Shown here: piece by piece, positions 15,616 to 24,609 of the stretch
How positions within the stretch are numbered: position 1 is the stretch's first letter
How the letters are laid out: each line of letters opens with the position of its first letter
Source: Deltaproteobacteria bacterium
GTDB lineage: Bacteria > Myxococcota_A > Bradymonadia > REDH01
Length of the DNA: 33,218 nt
Reading direction: 5' to 3'
NCBI GenBank assembly: GCA_007693585.1
Contig: REDH01000124.1
Coordinates: forward strand, 1-33,218
The notes under the pieces: model-generated
Told to the model about the DNA's origin: nothing
The model's input: the letters and a program-made list of their open reading frames with translations, nothing else
The model's database searches: none
Made by a program: the position numbers and the translations under genes

Positions 15616-18600
15616 TCAGCCGTTGGACCGGCAGCGCAGCAGCGCGCGGCCGGCCTCGAGGGCGGTGGCGACGATAGCGGTGGACTCGTGACCCTTCAAG
15701 TGGCGGATCAGCTTCATCTCGGGCCGGAATTCCCATTGTCCGGCCGAGGCGGTGATCAGCTCGATGACGCGGTCGGGGTCGAGTCGGGTCTGCGGGGGAA
15801 GTTCGAGGACGATGGCCTTCGGCCCTGCCTCGATGCGCGTGGCGCGGATCTGCCGCAGGAGGATCTTGAGGGTGACGATGTCGCGCAGCACGCGCGCGGG
15901 TTCGGGGGCGGGACCATAGCGGTCTTCGAGCTCGGCGAAGAGGTCGTGGAGGGTGCCGTCGTCGGAGGCGGCGCTGAAGCGCTTGTAGAAGGCGAGCCGC
16001 TGGCCGACGTCCTCGACGTAGTCTTCGGGGATGTAGGCGGTCACGGGCAGCTTCACCTCGGGCTCCGGCTCCCGGTCGACGGGCTCTCCGCGCAGGTCGG
16101 CGATCGCGTCCTGGAGCAGTTCGGCGTAGAGCTCGAATCCGATGGACTCGATGTGGCCGCTCTGATCGCGACCGAGCAGGTTTCCGGCGCCGCGGATGTC
16201 GAGATCCTGCTGGGCGATCTGGAGACCGGCGCCGAGCTCGGTGTGCTGCTGGAGGACCTCGAGCCGTCGTCTGGCGTCGTCGTTCAGCGTGCGGGGTTCG
16301 TTGACGAGGAGGTAGCAGAAGCCGCGGTCGGAGCCTCGGCCGACGCGACCGCGGAGCTGATGGAGCTGTGCGAGCCCGAAGGTGTCGGCGCGGTTGATGA
16401 AGATGGTGTTGGCGGTGGCGATGTCGATGCCGGACTCGATGATGGTGGTGGAGAGGAGGACGTTGGCCTCGCGGCTCAGGAACCGCAGCATGACCTTCTC
16501 GAGCTCGGTGTCGCTGAGCTGGGCGTGTCCGATGGCGATACGCGCCTGCGGGACCATGCGCTGGAGTTCCTCGGCGACGGCGTGGATGCTGTCGACGCGG
16601 TTGTGGACGAAGAAGACCTGCCCGCCGCGTTCGAACTCGCTGGTCATGGCCTCGCGGATGATGTTCTCGCGAAAGCGGGCGAGGTGGGTCCGCACGGCGA
16701 GGCGTCCGGGAGGCGGGGTCATGATGACGGACATGTCGCGTACGCCGAGCAGGCTCATCTCGAGGGTGCGCGGGATGGGCGTGGCGGTCATGGTGAGGAC
16801 GTCGATCGATGCGCGCAGCGTCTTGATCCGCTCCTTGTGGGTGACGCCGAAGCGCTGTTCCTCGTCGATGATGAGGAGGCCGAGGTCGCGGTAGCGGACG
16901 TCCTCCGAGAGCAGGCGGTGTGTGCCGATGAGGATGTCGACCTTTCCGGCGGCGGTGTCGTCGACGATCTGGCGCATCTCGCGGGTGGAGCGGAAGCGGG
17001 AGAGGCTCTCGACGCGCACGGGGAAGCCGCTGAAGCGTTCGCGGAAGGACTTGAGGTGCTGTTCGGCGAGCACGGTGGTGGGCACGAGGACGGCGACCTG
17101 CGCCCCATCGACGACGGCCTTGCAGGCGGCCCGCATGGCGACCTCGGTCTTTCCGAAGCCGACATCACCGCACAGCAGCCGGTCCATGGGGCGTGCGCTC
17201 TGCATGTCGGCGAGGATCTCCTCGATCGCCTGGGCCTGGTGGGGTGTCTCCTCGTGGGGAAACGCTGCTTCGAAGGCTCGGAAGACGTCATCGGGCGCGG
17301 AGAAGGCGCGGCCTTCCCGGGCGGCGCGCTCGGCCTGGATGCGGATGAGCTCCTCGGCCACATCGGCGAGCTGGCGTCGCACCCGTTCCTGGGTGCGTTC
17401 CCAGCCGGTGCCGCCGAGGCGGTCGAGGCTCGAGAACGACGGCGAGCCCACGTAGCGCTGGACGCGGTCGAGGCGGTGGACGGGGAGGAAGAGGCGGTCT
17501 CCGCCGGCGTATTCGAGGCTGAGGAAGTCGTTCTCGTAGCCGCCGACGTCCATGCGTTCGAGTCCGCTGTAGCGGGCGACGCCGTGGTCGATGTGGACCA
17601 CGAGGTCGCCGACGAGCAGCTCCCTGAAGGAGGCGATGGAGGCCGCTTCCTGGAACATCTCCGCGCCGCCGCGTCGCGAGGCGCGTCCGAAGACCTCGCG
17701 GTCGGTGACGACGGCGAGCCCCCGGCTCGGGCTGCGAAACCCTTCCTCCAGCTCGCCGATGCGCACCTCGATGCGGGCGCAGGGCGTGTCGCGCCGTTCG
17801 GCGGGGTCTAAGGCCTCCTCCTCGAGGCCGGCCTCGATCCCGTGCTGCACGAGCAGGCTGACGAGGCGCGTGGCCGCCCCGCGGCTGCCGCACAGGCAGA
17901 CGATCCGTCCGTACCATTCGCGCCAGCGGTCGAGGGTCTCGGCGATGGGTCCGTGAGCGGCGCCTTCGCCGTGCTGCTTGCGGATGCGCACGAGCTCGGC
18001 GTTGTCGAGGGCCGGGAAGTCGATGGGGGGGACCTCCGCGGGCGTCTCGCCGGTGTCGAGGGAGCGGACGTCGACCTGGAGGGTGTCCTTCGCGAGGGAC
18101 CGCGCCACCTCGGGGCGCAGGAAGAACTCCTCGGGGGGGAAGGCGAGCTCGCCGGCCTCGCACTCGCGCTGGAACTCGACGGTTCGGGCGTCGTGGAGGC
18201 GTTCGATTTCCTCGTCGATGGCCTCGGGTTCGACGAAGACGACGGCGGAGGTTCCCGGGATGCGGGAGGCGAGGGGTTCGAGGGTGTCGTGGAAGGCGGG
18301 GAGCAGGCTTTCGATGTTGAAGAAGCGCTGTCCGGACTCGAGGTCGTGCAGGAGAGCCTGGATGCGGTTGGAGGGGATGCGCAGCGCGCTGCCCTGCTCG
18401 ACGAGCCGACGCCGTGCGGTCTCGAGGGTGTCCGGGGTGAGCACCTCTTCGCGCACGGGTCCGAGGCGGACGGTCTCGAGGGCGTCTCCCGAGCGCTGGT
18501 CGCCGGGGTCGAAGGCACGGATGGACTCGATGAGGTCGCCGTAGAGGTCGATGCGGACGGGGCGGTCCCAGCCTGGGGCGTAGAGGTCGACGAGGCCGCC

Positions 18601-19182
18601 GCGGATGCTGAAGGTGCCGGGGTCCTCGACGAGGCCGACGGGGGAGTAGCCGCCGGCGACGAGGAGGGTCTGGAGGTGGTCGACGTCGAGTTCCTCCTCG
18701 ACGGCGAGGGTGATGGAGTGCTGGTCGAGGGTGGGTGCGGGGACGATGCGGCGCGCCCAGCCTGCGGCGGAGGTGACGAGGGCGTCGCCGTTGTGGAGGC
18801 TGGCTGCGGCGCGGGTGGCGTCGAGGCGGGCCATGGCGATGGCGCGGTCGGGGGAGGCGCCGGCGTAGGGGGAGACGTCGGGTGCGGGGAGCCAGTGGCT
18901 GGTGCGGCGATCGCCGTCGGCGCCGAGGGCGCGGAGGGCGGCAGCGAGGGCACGGGCCTGGCGGTTGCCTGGGGTGACGATGACGAGGGGGCGGTCGAGG
19001 GCGAGGGCCAGGTCGGTGAGGACGAGTCCGAGCCATGCGCCGCCGGCGCCGGTGAGGGAGGCGCGTCCGCTGCGCTCGAGCTGCTGCAGGAGTTCCTGCA
19101 GGGGGTAGCGGATGGCGGCGAGGGCGCGCTCGTCGTCGAGGCGTCGCCGGAGGTCCTCGGGGGAGGGGTCGTGGGCGGACAT
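15616..19182 (-). CDS. mfd: Transcription-repair coupling factor
   Basis: Mfd removes RNA polymerase stalled at DNA lesions and recruits UvrA. It has 1188 residues, near the usual length. The UvrB-homology part occupies about residues 1-400. The RNA-polymerase-interacting (CarD-like) domain lies at about 520-580, with Asp526 in GDLVVHIDHGVARYSG. The RecG-like translocase has Walker A GDVGFGKTE (Lys678) and DEEQRFGV (Asp773-Gln776). The QxxGRxGR block reads QLRGRVGRG. The TRCF C-terminal domain is complete. The start is the ATG before SAHDPSPEDL, 27 bases after the hflX stop, so the two are likely cotranscribed. The long plus-strand frames over this gene are shadows caused by its C-ending codons. 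uvrB, a partner in the same pathway, lies 5 kb away on the other strand. Confidence 0.98.
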   Translation of the reverse strand: MSAHDPSPEDLRRRLDDERALAAIRYPLQELLQQLERSGRASLTGAGGAWLGLVLTDLALALDRPLVIVTPGNRQARALAAALRALGADGDRRTSHWLPAPDVSPYAGASPDRAIAMARLDATRAAASLHNGDALVTSAAGWARRIVPAPTLDQHSITLAVEEELDVDHLQTLLVAGGYSPVGLVEDPGTFSIRGGLVDLYAPGWDRPVRIDLYGDLIESIRAFDPGDQRSGDALETVRLGPVREEVLTPDTLETARRRLVEQGSALRIPSNRIQALLHDLESGQRFFNIESLLPAFHDTLEPLASRIPGTSAVVFVEPEAIDEEIERLHDARTVEFQRECEAGELAFPPEEFFLRPEVARSLAKDTLQVDVRSLDTGETPAEVPPIDFPALDNAELVRIRKQHGEGAAHGPIAETLDRWREWYGRIVCLCGSRGAATRLVSLLVQHGIEAGLEEEALDPAERRDTPCARIEVRIGELEEGFRSPSRGLAVVTDREVFGRASRRGGAEMFQEAASIASFRELLVGDLVVHIDHGVARYSGLERMDVGGYENDFLSLEYAGGDRLFLPVHRLDRVQRYVGSPSFSSLDRLGGTGWERTQERVRRQLADVAEELIRIQAERAAREGRAFSAPDDVFRAFEAAFPHEETPHQAQAIEEILADMQSARPMDRLLCGDVGFGKTEVAMRAACKAVVDGAQVAVLVPTTVLAEQHLKSFRERFSGFPVRVESLSRFRSTREMRQIVDDTAAGKVDILIGTHRLLSEDVRYRDLGLLIIDEEQRFGVTHKERIKTLRASIDVLTMTATPIPRTLEMSLLGVRDMSVIMTPPPGRLAVRTHLARFRENIIREAMTSEFERGGQVFFVHNRVDSIHAVAEELQRMVPQARIAIGHAQLSDTELEKVMLRFLSREANVLLSTTIIESGIDIATANTIFINRADTFGLAQLHQLRGRVGRGSDRGFCYLLVNEPRTLNDDARRRLEVLQQHTELGAGLQIAQQDLDIRGAGNLLGRDQSGHIESIGFELYAELLQDAIADLRGEPVDREPEPEVKLPVTAYIPEDYVEDVGQRLAFYKRFSAASDDGTLHDLFAELEDRYGPAPEPARVLRDIVTLKILLRQIRATRIEAGPKAIVLELPPQTRLDPDRVIELITASAGQWEFRPEMKLIRHLKGHESTAIVATALEAGRALLRCRSNG

Positions 19183-19209
19183 CGCGTTGGGGGGGCAGGG
19201 CCGGAGGGG

Positions 19210-20748
19210 TCAGCCGTCGACGGGTGGTCCGGCGGGATCGTCGGCGACGGGGTCCGTGTCGTCGGAGGCTTCCTGGTGCGCAACGTGTGCGTCGCGCGCA
19301 CCCTGTGCGTCATGCGCAACGTGTGCGTCGCTGTCGGGTTCGTCGGGTTCGGTGTGGCCGCGATCGCGGGGGTCGTCGGGGACGAGCTCCGAGCGGCCGC
19401 GCTCGACGAGCCAGCGGTCGAGGGCGTCGACGAGGGGCCGGACGCCCTGTCGGTCGAGGGCACTGACCTGGATGCCGTCCTCGAGGAGGGCGAGATCGTT
19501 CTGCTCGACGGGTTCGAGGCGGTCGATCTTGTTGAAGACGCGCAGGGCGGGGAGATCACCGAGTTCGAGTTCCCGCAGGAGGGCGTCGGTGGACTGGGCG
19601 TGGGAGGGCCAGTTGGGGTCGGAGGCGTCGAGGACGTGGAGGAGGAGGTCGGCGTCGCCGAGTTCCTCGAGGGTGGCACGGAACGCTTCGCGCAGCTCGG
19701 CGGGGAGGTTTCGGATGAAGCCGACGGTGTCGGTGAGGACGACCTCGCGTTCCTGGGGGAGGCGGAGTCGTCGGCTGGTGGGGTCGAGGGTGGCGAAGAG
19801 CTTGTCCTCGCTGAGGACGGTGCTCTGGGTGAGGGTGTTGAGGAGGGTGCTTTTTCCGGCGTTGGTGTAGCCGACGATGGCGACGACGGGGACGCGGTTG
19901 TCGCGTCGTCCCTTGCGGCGGAGCTCGCGGTCGGCGCCGAGCCGATCGATGGCCTTCTCGAGCATTCGGATGCGGTCGCGAGCGCGTCGGCGGTCGATCT
20001 CGAGGCGGGTTTCGCCGGGTCCGCGTCCGCCGATTCCGCCGGCGAGCCTGCTCATGGCGGTGCCTCGTCCGGAGAGGCGCGGGAGGCGGTACTTGAGTTG
20101 GGCGAGTTCGACCTGCAGTTTTCCGCCGCGGGACTGTGCGCGCTGGGCGAAGATGTCGAGGATGAGCTGGGTGCGGTCGATGACGCGGAGCTGGGTGCGC
20201 TGGTTGATGGAGCGTCCCTGTGCGGGGGAGAGGTCCACGCCGAAGACGAGGAGTCCTGCGCCGAGCTGGAGTGCGCGGAGTTCGATCTCCTCGAGGGCGC
20301 CGGAGCCGACGGCGAATTTGGGGTCGAGCTGCGGCCTGCTCTGGGTGTAGGTCTCGAGAACCTCGACGCCCGCGGTGCGGCAGAGTTCCCGGAGTTCCGA
20401 GAGGTTCTGTTCGGCGTGCCGGTCGTCGCGGGTGCGGACGTAGACGAGCATGGCGCCTTCGCCCCCGGTGCGGACGGTGTCGTCGGTGGCGGCCTCGAAT
20501 TCGCTCTCGAGTTCGGCGATGAAGGTGCTGAAGGTCCAGTGGAGGTCGGTGACGTGCCGTTCGCGGTGGATGGCCCAGAGATTCCGTTCGGGGTTGTCGG
20601 GGACGAGGTGGGCCCAGACGACATCACCGGCGCGTCCGTCGTCCTCGGCGCGGATGGAGACGACGAGGTCGAGCTTGAGTCGGCTGAGGTCGGTGAGGTC
20701 GTCGCTGGCGAGTTCATCGCCGCGCAGTCGTGTTCGGATGAGTCGCAC
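19210..20748 (-). CDS. hflX: GTPase HflX (first canonical start; conserved N-terminus extends to about 21024)
   Basis: HflX is a ribosome-binding GTPase that splits stalled 70S particles after stress. From the GTG at 20748 there are 512 residues. The GTP-bdp N domain holds GSGALEEIELRALQLGA; the coiled linker and Gly-rich GGIGGRGPGE turn follow. The G domain has G1 GYTNAGKST (Lys299), G3 DTVGF and G4 NKID. The frame stays open upstream and translates to a recognisable N-terminal domain (HGQTRGLKASQRKAL, ELNKAIGALVDRRGN, LYLPDLGRTRAG) continuing into RFRGVRL. The real protein therefore almost surely begins about 90 residues earlier, near 21024, where no ATG, GTG or TTG exists in frame; ATC codons at 21024 and 21021 are candidates. 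The C-terminal tail is acidic and His-rich with three six-residue repeats. Confidence 0.93.
   Translation of the reverse strand: MRLIRTRLRGDELASDDLTDLSRLKLDLVVSIRAEDDGRAGDVVWAHLVPDNPERNLWAIHRERHVTDLHWTFSTFIAELESEFEAATDDTVRTGGEGAMLVYVRTRDDRHAEQNLSELRELCRTAGVEVLETYTQSRPQLDPKFAVGSGALEEIELRALQLGAGLLVFGVDLSPAQGRSINQRTQLRVIDRTQLILDIFAQRAQSRGGKLQVELAQLKYRLPRLSGRGTAMSRLAGGIGGRGPGETRLEIDRRRARDRIRMLEKAIDRLGADRELRRKGRRDNRVPVVAIVGYTNAGKSTLLNTLTQSTVLSEDKLFATLDPTSRRLRLPQEREVVLTDTVGFIRNLPAELREAFRATLEELGDADLLLHVLDASDPNWPSHAQSTDALLRELELGDLPALRVFNKIDRLEPVEQNDLALLEDGIQVSALDRQGVRPLVDALDRWLVERGRSELVPDDPRDRGHTEPDEPDSDAHVAHDAQGARDAHVAHQEASDDTDPVADDPAGPPVDG
19276..19329 (-). repeat. Three 18-bp tandem units in the hflX C-terminal tail
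   Basis: Units at 19276-19293, 19294-19311 and 19312-19329 encode DAHVAH, DAQGAR and DAHVAH on the minus strand. Units 1 and 3 are identical apart from the first base; unit 2 is diverged. They are in frame, so expansion or loss of a unit would not disrupt the gene. Confidence 0.8.
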
Positions 20749-21052
20749 GCCGCGGAAGCGTGTTCCGCCGGCTCGGGTGCGGCCGAGGTCGGGGAGGTAG
20801 AGTCGGTCGGCGGAGCCGACGACGAGCGCGGCGATGTTTCCGCGTCGGTCGACGAGCGCACCGATGGCCTTGTTGAGTTCGCGGGAGAGGGCGCAGAGTG
20901 CCTGTGCGAACTCGGGCTGGGTGGGGAGGTCCTGTCGGAGTCGCCGTGTGGCGAGCTTGTCGAGGGCCTTTCTCTGGCTGGCCTTCAGACCTCGGGTCTG
21001 GCCGTGGACGAGACGGGAGATGATGGATTCTCGTGTGCGAGGGGGCCTGTAA

Positions 21053-22831
21053 TCAGCGGCCGTGTTCGCGCAGGAAGTCTTCGAAGGTGGCCCGTCTCGG
21101 GTCGTTCGGTCGTGCGCGGAGGAAACGTTCGGCGGCCTGTGCGGCCCGGCTGTTGTTGCCGATGGCTCGGTAGTTCTGGAAGAGCATGGCGTCGAGGTCG
21201 GCGTCCCTGCTGTTGAGGGAGCGTGCTTCCTCGAGCATGCGGATGGCGGTCTGGTTGTCGCCGCGGATGGCGACGCGTCGTGCTTCGGCCTTGAGTTCGT
21301 TGGCTCGCGCGATGGGGTCGGCGGCTTCTTCGGCGGCGGCTGGTGGGTCTTCGGTGCCGGGTCTGGCGGGCCGTTCGGTACGCGCGGCGGTGGGGGATGC
21401 GTTGGCGGCCACCGGTCGTTCGGGGGCGGGGGTGCGTTCGGCGGTGGGGGTGCGTTCGGCGGTGGGGGTGCGTTCGGCGGTGCGTTCCCGGTTGGCGGCG
21501 AGTTGCTGGTCGAGCTCGCGGAGGCGCCGGACGAGCCGTTCGTCGGCGGGGGTGTGTCGTCGGGCGCCTTCGATGGTGGCCCGCGCTTCGCGGAGGTTTC
21601 CGACGTCCTCGAGCGCGTAGGAGGTCTCGACGGCTTCCTCGACGAGTCCGTCGAGGAGCTGCTGTTCGAGTCGTTCGTTGGCGGCGAGGGTGTGGTAGTA
21701 GGAGCCTGTGGGGAGTCCCCGGAGGAGGTCGAGTGCGTCGGTGTATTCGCCGAGTTCCTTCAGGGCCTGGATGTCGGCGTAGATGGACTCCCGGGCCATT
21801 TCGTTCTCGGCGCGCTGGCGGAGGCTCTGTGCGAAGGCGTGTTGCGGGTCTTCGCTGTCGACGCGGTCGAAGGCATCCATGGCGTCCTGCCAGCGTCCGT
21901 CGGCGATGAGTCGTTGTCCTTCGGAGATGTCCTCGGCGGCGCTGGAATCGCGGGCGGTGGAGGGAGTGGGTGCGGCGGGGGTGCGTTCGGCGGTGGGTGG
22001 CTCGGGGGTGGGTGTGTCCCCGCTTCGCAGGAAGAGGATGACGGCGAGGACGGCGAGGACGCCGGCGACGCCGAGGAAGGGCAGGAGCCATCCTGGCCGG
22101 GCGGCGGTTTCGGCGGCGGCGTCTTCGGGCGGAGGCCAGGCGAGGGCGTCGCCGCGCGCGATGTACTTGTAGGCGACCTGTCCGAACTCGACGCGGTCTC
22201 CGGTCTTGAGCCAGGCGGTGGAGATGGCTTCGCCGTTGACGAAGACGCCGTTGGCGCTGTTGAGGTCCTCGAGCACGTGTCCGGCGGCGTCGATGCGCAG
22301 GAGGGCGTGTCGTTTGGAGATGCTGCGGTGCTCGATCTGGATGTCGGCGGTCTCCCCGCGGCCGATGACAAGGATGGGCTGGTCGGGGAGATGGATGGGG
22401 TGTTCGTGGTCGGGGTCGGCGAAGCCGAGCAGGGCGCCGTGCCGGGAGGTTTCCTCGGTGTTTCCGGCGGCCATCGGGGGCAGCGCGGATCCGTGCGGCT
22501 CGGTGTCGGAGCTGGCGAACTCATCGCCGGGGGCCGCGGCGCTGTCGTCGCGTTTCAGGAAGAGGCGGTAGTCCCCGATGGTGATGACGTCGCCGATCTG
22601 GAACGGCGTATTGCTCTGGACCCGGCGGTTGTTCTTGCGGGTGCCGTACCGGGACAGGTCCTCGATCTGGTACTGGTCGCCGTCGCGCACGATCCGCACA
22701 TGTTCCCGGGAGACGTTCTCCTCGGTGAGGCGGATGGTGTTTCCCTCGCGGCGCCCGATCGTGATCTCTTCGCGGACGAGCGGGACGGACGTCCGTTGTC
22801 CCTGATCATCCTGTATGACGAGCTTCATCAT
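21053..22831 (-). CDS. Tandem-FHA membrane protein with helical (TPR-like) C-terminal part
   Basis: The product has 592 residues. FHA domain 1 covers about residues 3-95 (Gly26-Arg27, SREH at 41-44, then YGTRKNN). FHA domain 2 covers about 152-230 (IGRGE around Gly157, SKRHALL, SANGVFVNG). Both keep the Gly-Arg, Ser-x-x-His and Asn-Gly residues that bind phosphothreonine. A single transmembrane helix lies at about 248-270, followed by a Pro/Thr/Ala-rich linker and a helical region with TPR-like spacing (ALDLLRGLPTGSYYHTLA, and AIRMLEEARSLNSRDADL near the end). N-in topology would put the FHA domains in the cytoplasm and the helical part in the periplasm. A link to Ser/Thr kinase signalling is inferred; no kinase is in the window. 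Two adjacent ATGs start it. It heads the hflX-mfd series. Confidence 0.85.
   Translation of the reverse strand: MMKLVIQDDQGQRTSVPLVREEITIGRREGNTIRLTEENVSREHVRIVRDGDQYQIEDLSRYGTRKNNRRVQSNTPFQIGDVITIGDYRLFLKRDDSAAAPGDEFASSDTEPHGSALPPMAAGNTEETSRHGALLGFADPDHEHPIHLPDQPILVIGRGETADIQIEHRSISKRHALLRIDAAGHVLEDLNSANGVFVNGEAISTAWLKTGDRVEFGQVAYKYIARGDALAWPPPEDAAAETAARPGWLLPFLGVAGVLAVLAVILFLRSGDTPTPEPPTAERTPAAPTPSTARDSSAAEDISEGQRLIADGRWQDAMDAFDRVDSEDPQHAFAQSLRQRAENEMARESIYADIQALKELGEYTDALDLLRGLPTGSYYHTLAANERLEQQLLDGLVEEAVETSYALEDVGNLREARATIEGARRHTPADERLVRRLRELDQQLAANRERTAERTPTAERTPTAERTPAPERPVAANASPTAARTERPARPGTEDPPAAAEEAADPIARANELKAEARRVAIRGDNQTAIRMLEEARSLNSRDADLDAMLFQNYRAIGNNSRAAQAAERFLRARPNDPRRATFEDFLREHGR
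21431..21481 (-). repeat. 18-bp tandem repeat in the FHA protein linker
   Basis: The unit ggtgcgttcggcggtggg occurs at 21431-21448 and 21449-21466, with a partial third copy at 21467-21481. On the minus strand it encodes ERTPTA repeats. A related single copy lies near 21979 in the segment just after the transmembrane helix. Confidence 0.85.
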
Positions 22832-23083
22832 GGGGCGAGGATGTCCGTTGCGTTGGCGGCGGGCGAAGCGGTGTCCCGCATCCCTGCGGGGGGAGTTCCT
22901 AGCGCGACGGGAGAGCGTGGCACAAGGGAAATGCTACGTTCCCCGGACGCCGGACCGCGGTTATCCCACAGTTGCCCACCGGGCGACAAGTTCCATGTGG
23001 TGCGCGAACGCGGGCGTTGACTCCCCGCCCGGAACGTCGCAACAGGGCGGTCCGCCCGCGGCCGCTCCGCGGCCCGCCCCGAG

Positions 23084-23095
23084 TCCTCCGGAGGA
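23084..23095 (+). promoter_or_regulatory. Palindromic Shine-Dalgarno of cysS
   Basis: The perfect palindrome TCCTCCGGAGGA contains the ribosome binding site GGAGG (23090-23094), nine bases before the cysS ATG. In RNA the anti-Shine-Dalgarno half lies directly next to it. Intramolecular pairing would lack a loop, so any masking would need the flanking GC-rich leader or pairing between two transcripts. Confidence 0.5.
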
Positions 23096-23103
23096 CCGCG
23101 ACC

Positions 23104-24601
<1,498 letters not shown>

Positions 24602-24609
<8 letters not shown>

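Noticed and set aside
15577-17811. Plus-strand open frame of about 740 codons opposite mfd
   Set aside because: Same cause: acidic, low-complexity shadow of the Mfd translocase domain.
17842-21216. Very long plus-strand open frame (over 1100 codons) opposite hflX and mfd
   Set aside because: Its translation is almost only Glu, Gly, Val, Asp and Ala with no fold-like pattern. It is the mirror of C-ending codons in the real minus-strand genes, which carry clear motifs.
21431-21481. CRISPR-like short repeats
   Set aside because: Direct 18-bp units with no spacers, in frame inside a coding sequence and encoding ERTPTA; this is a coding microsatellite.
23000-23103. Leader regulation (T-box or attenuator) of cysS
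   Set aside because: No T-box consensus, no Cys-rich leader peptide and no terminator with a T run; only GC-rich palindromes are seen.
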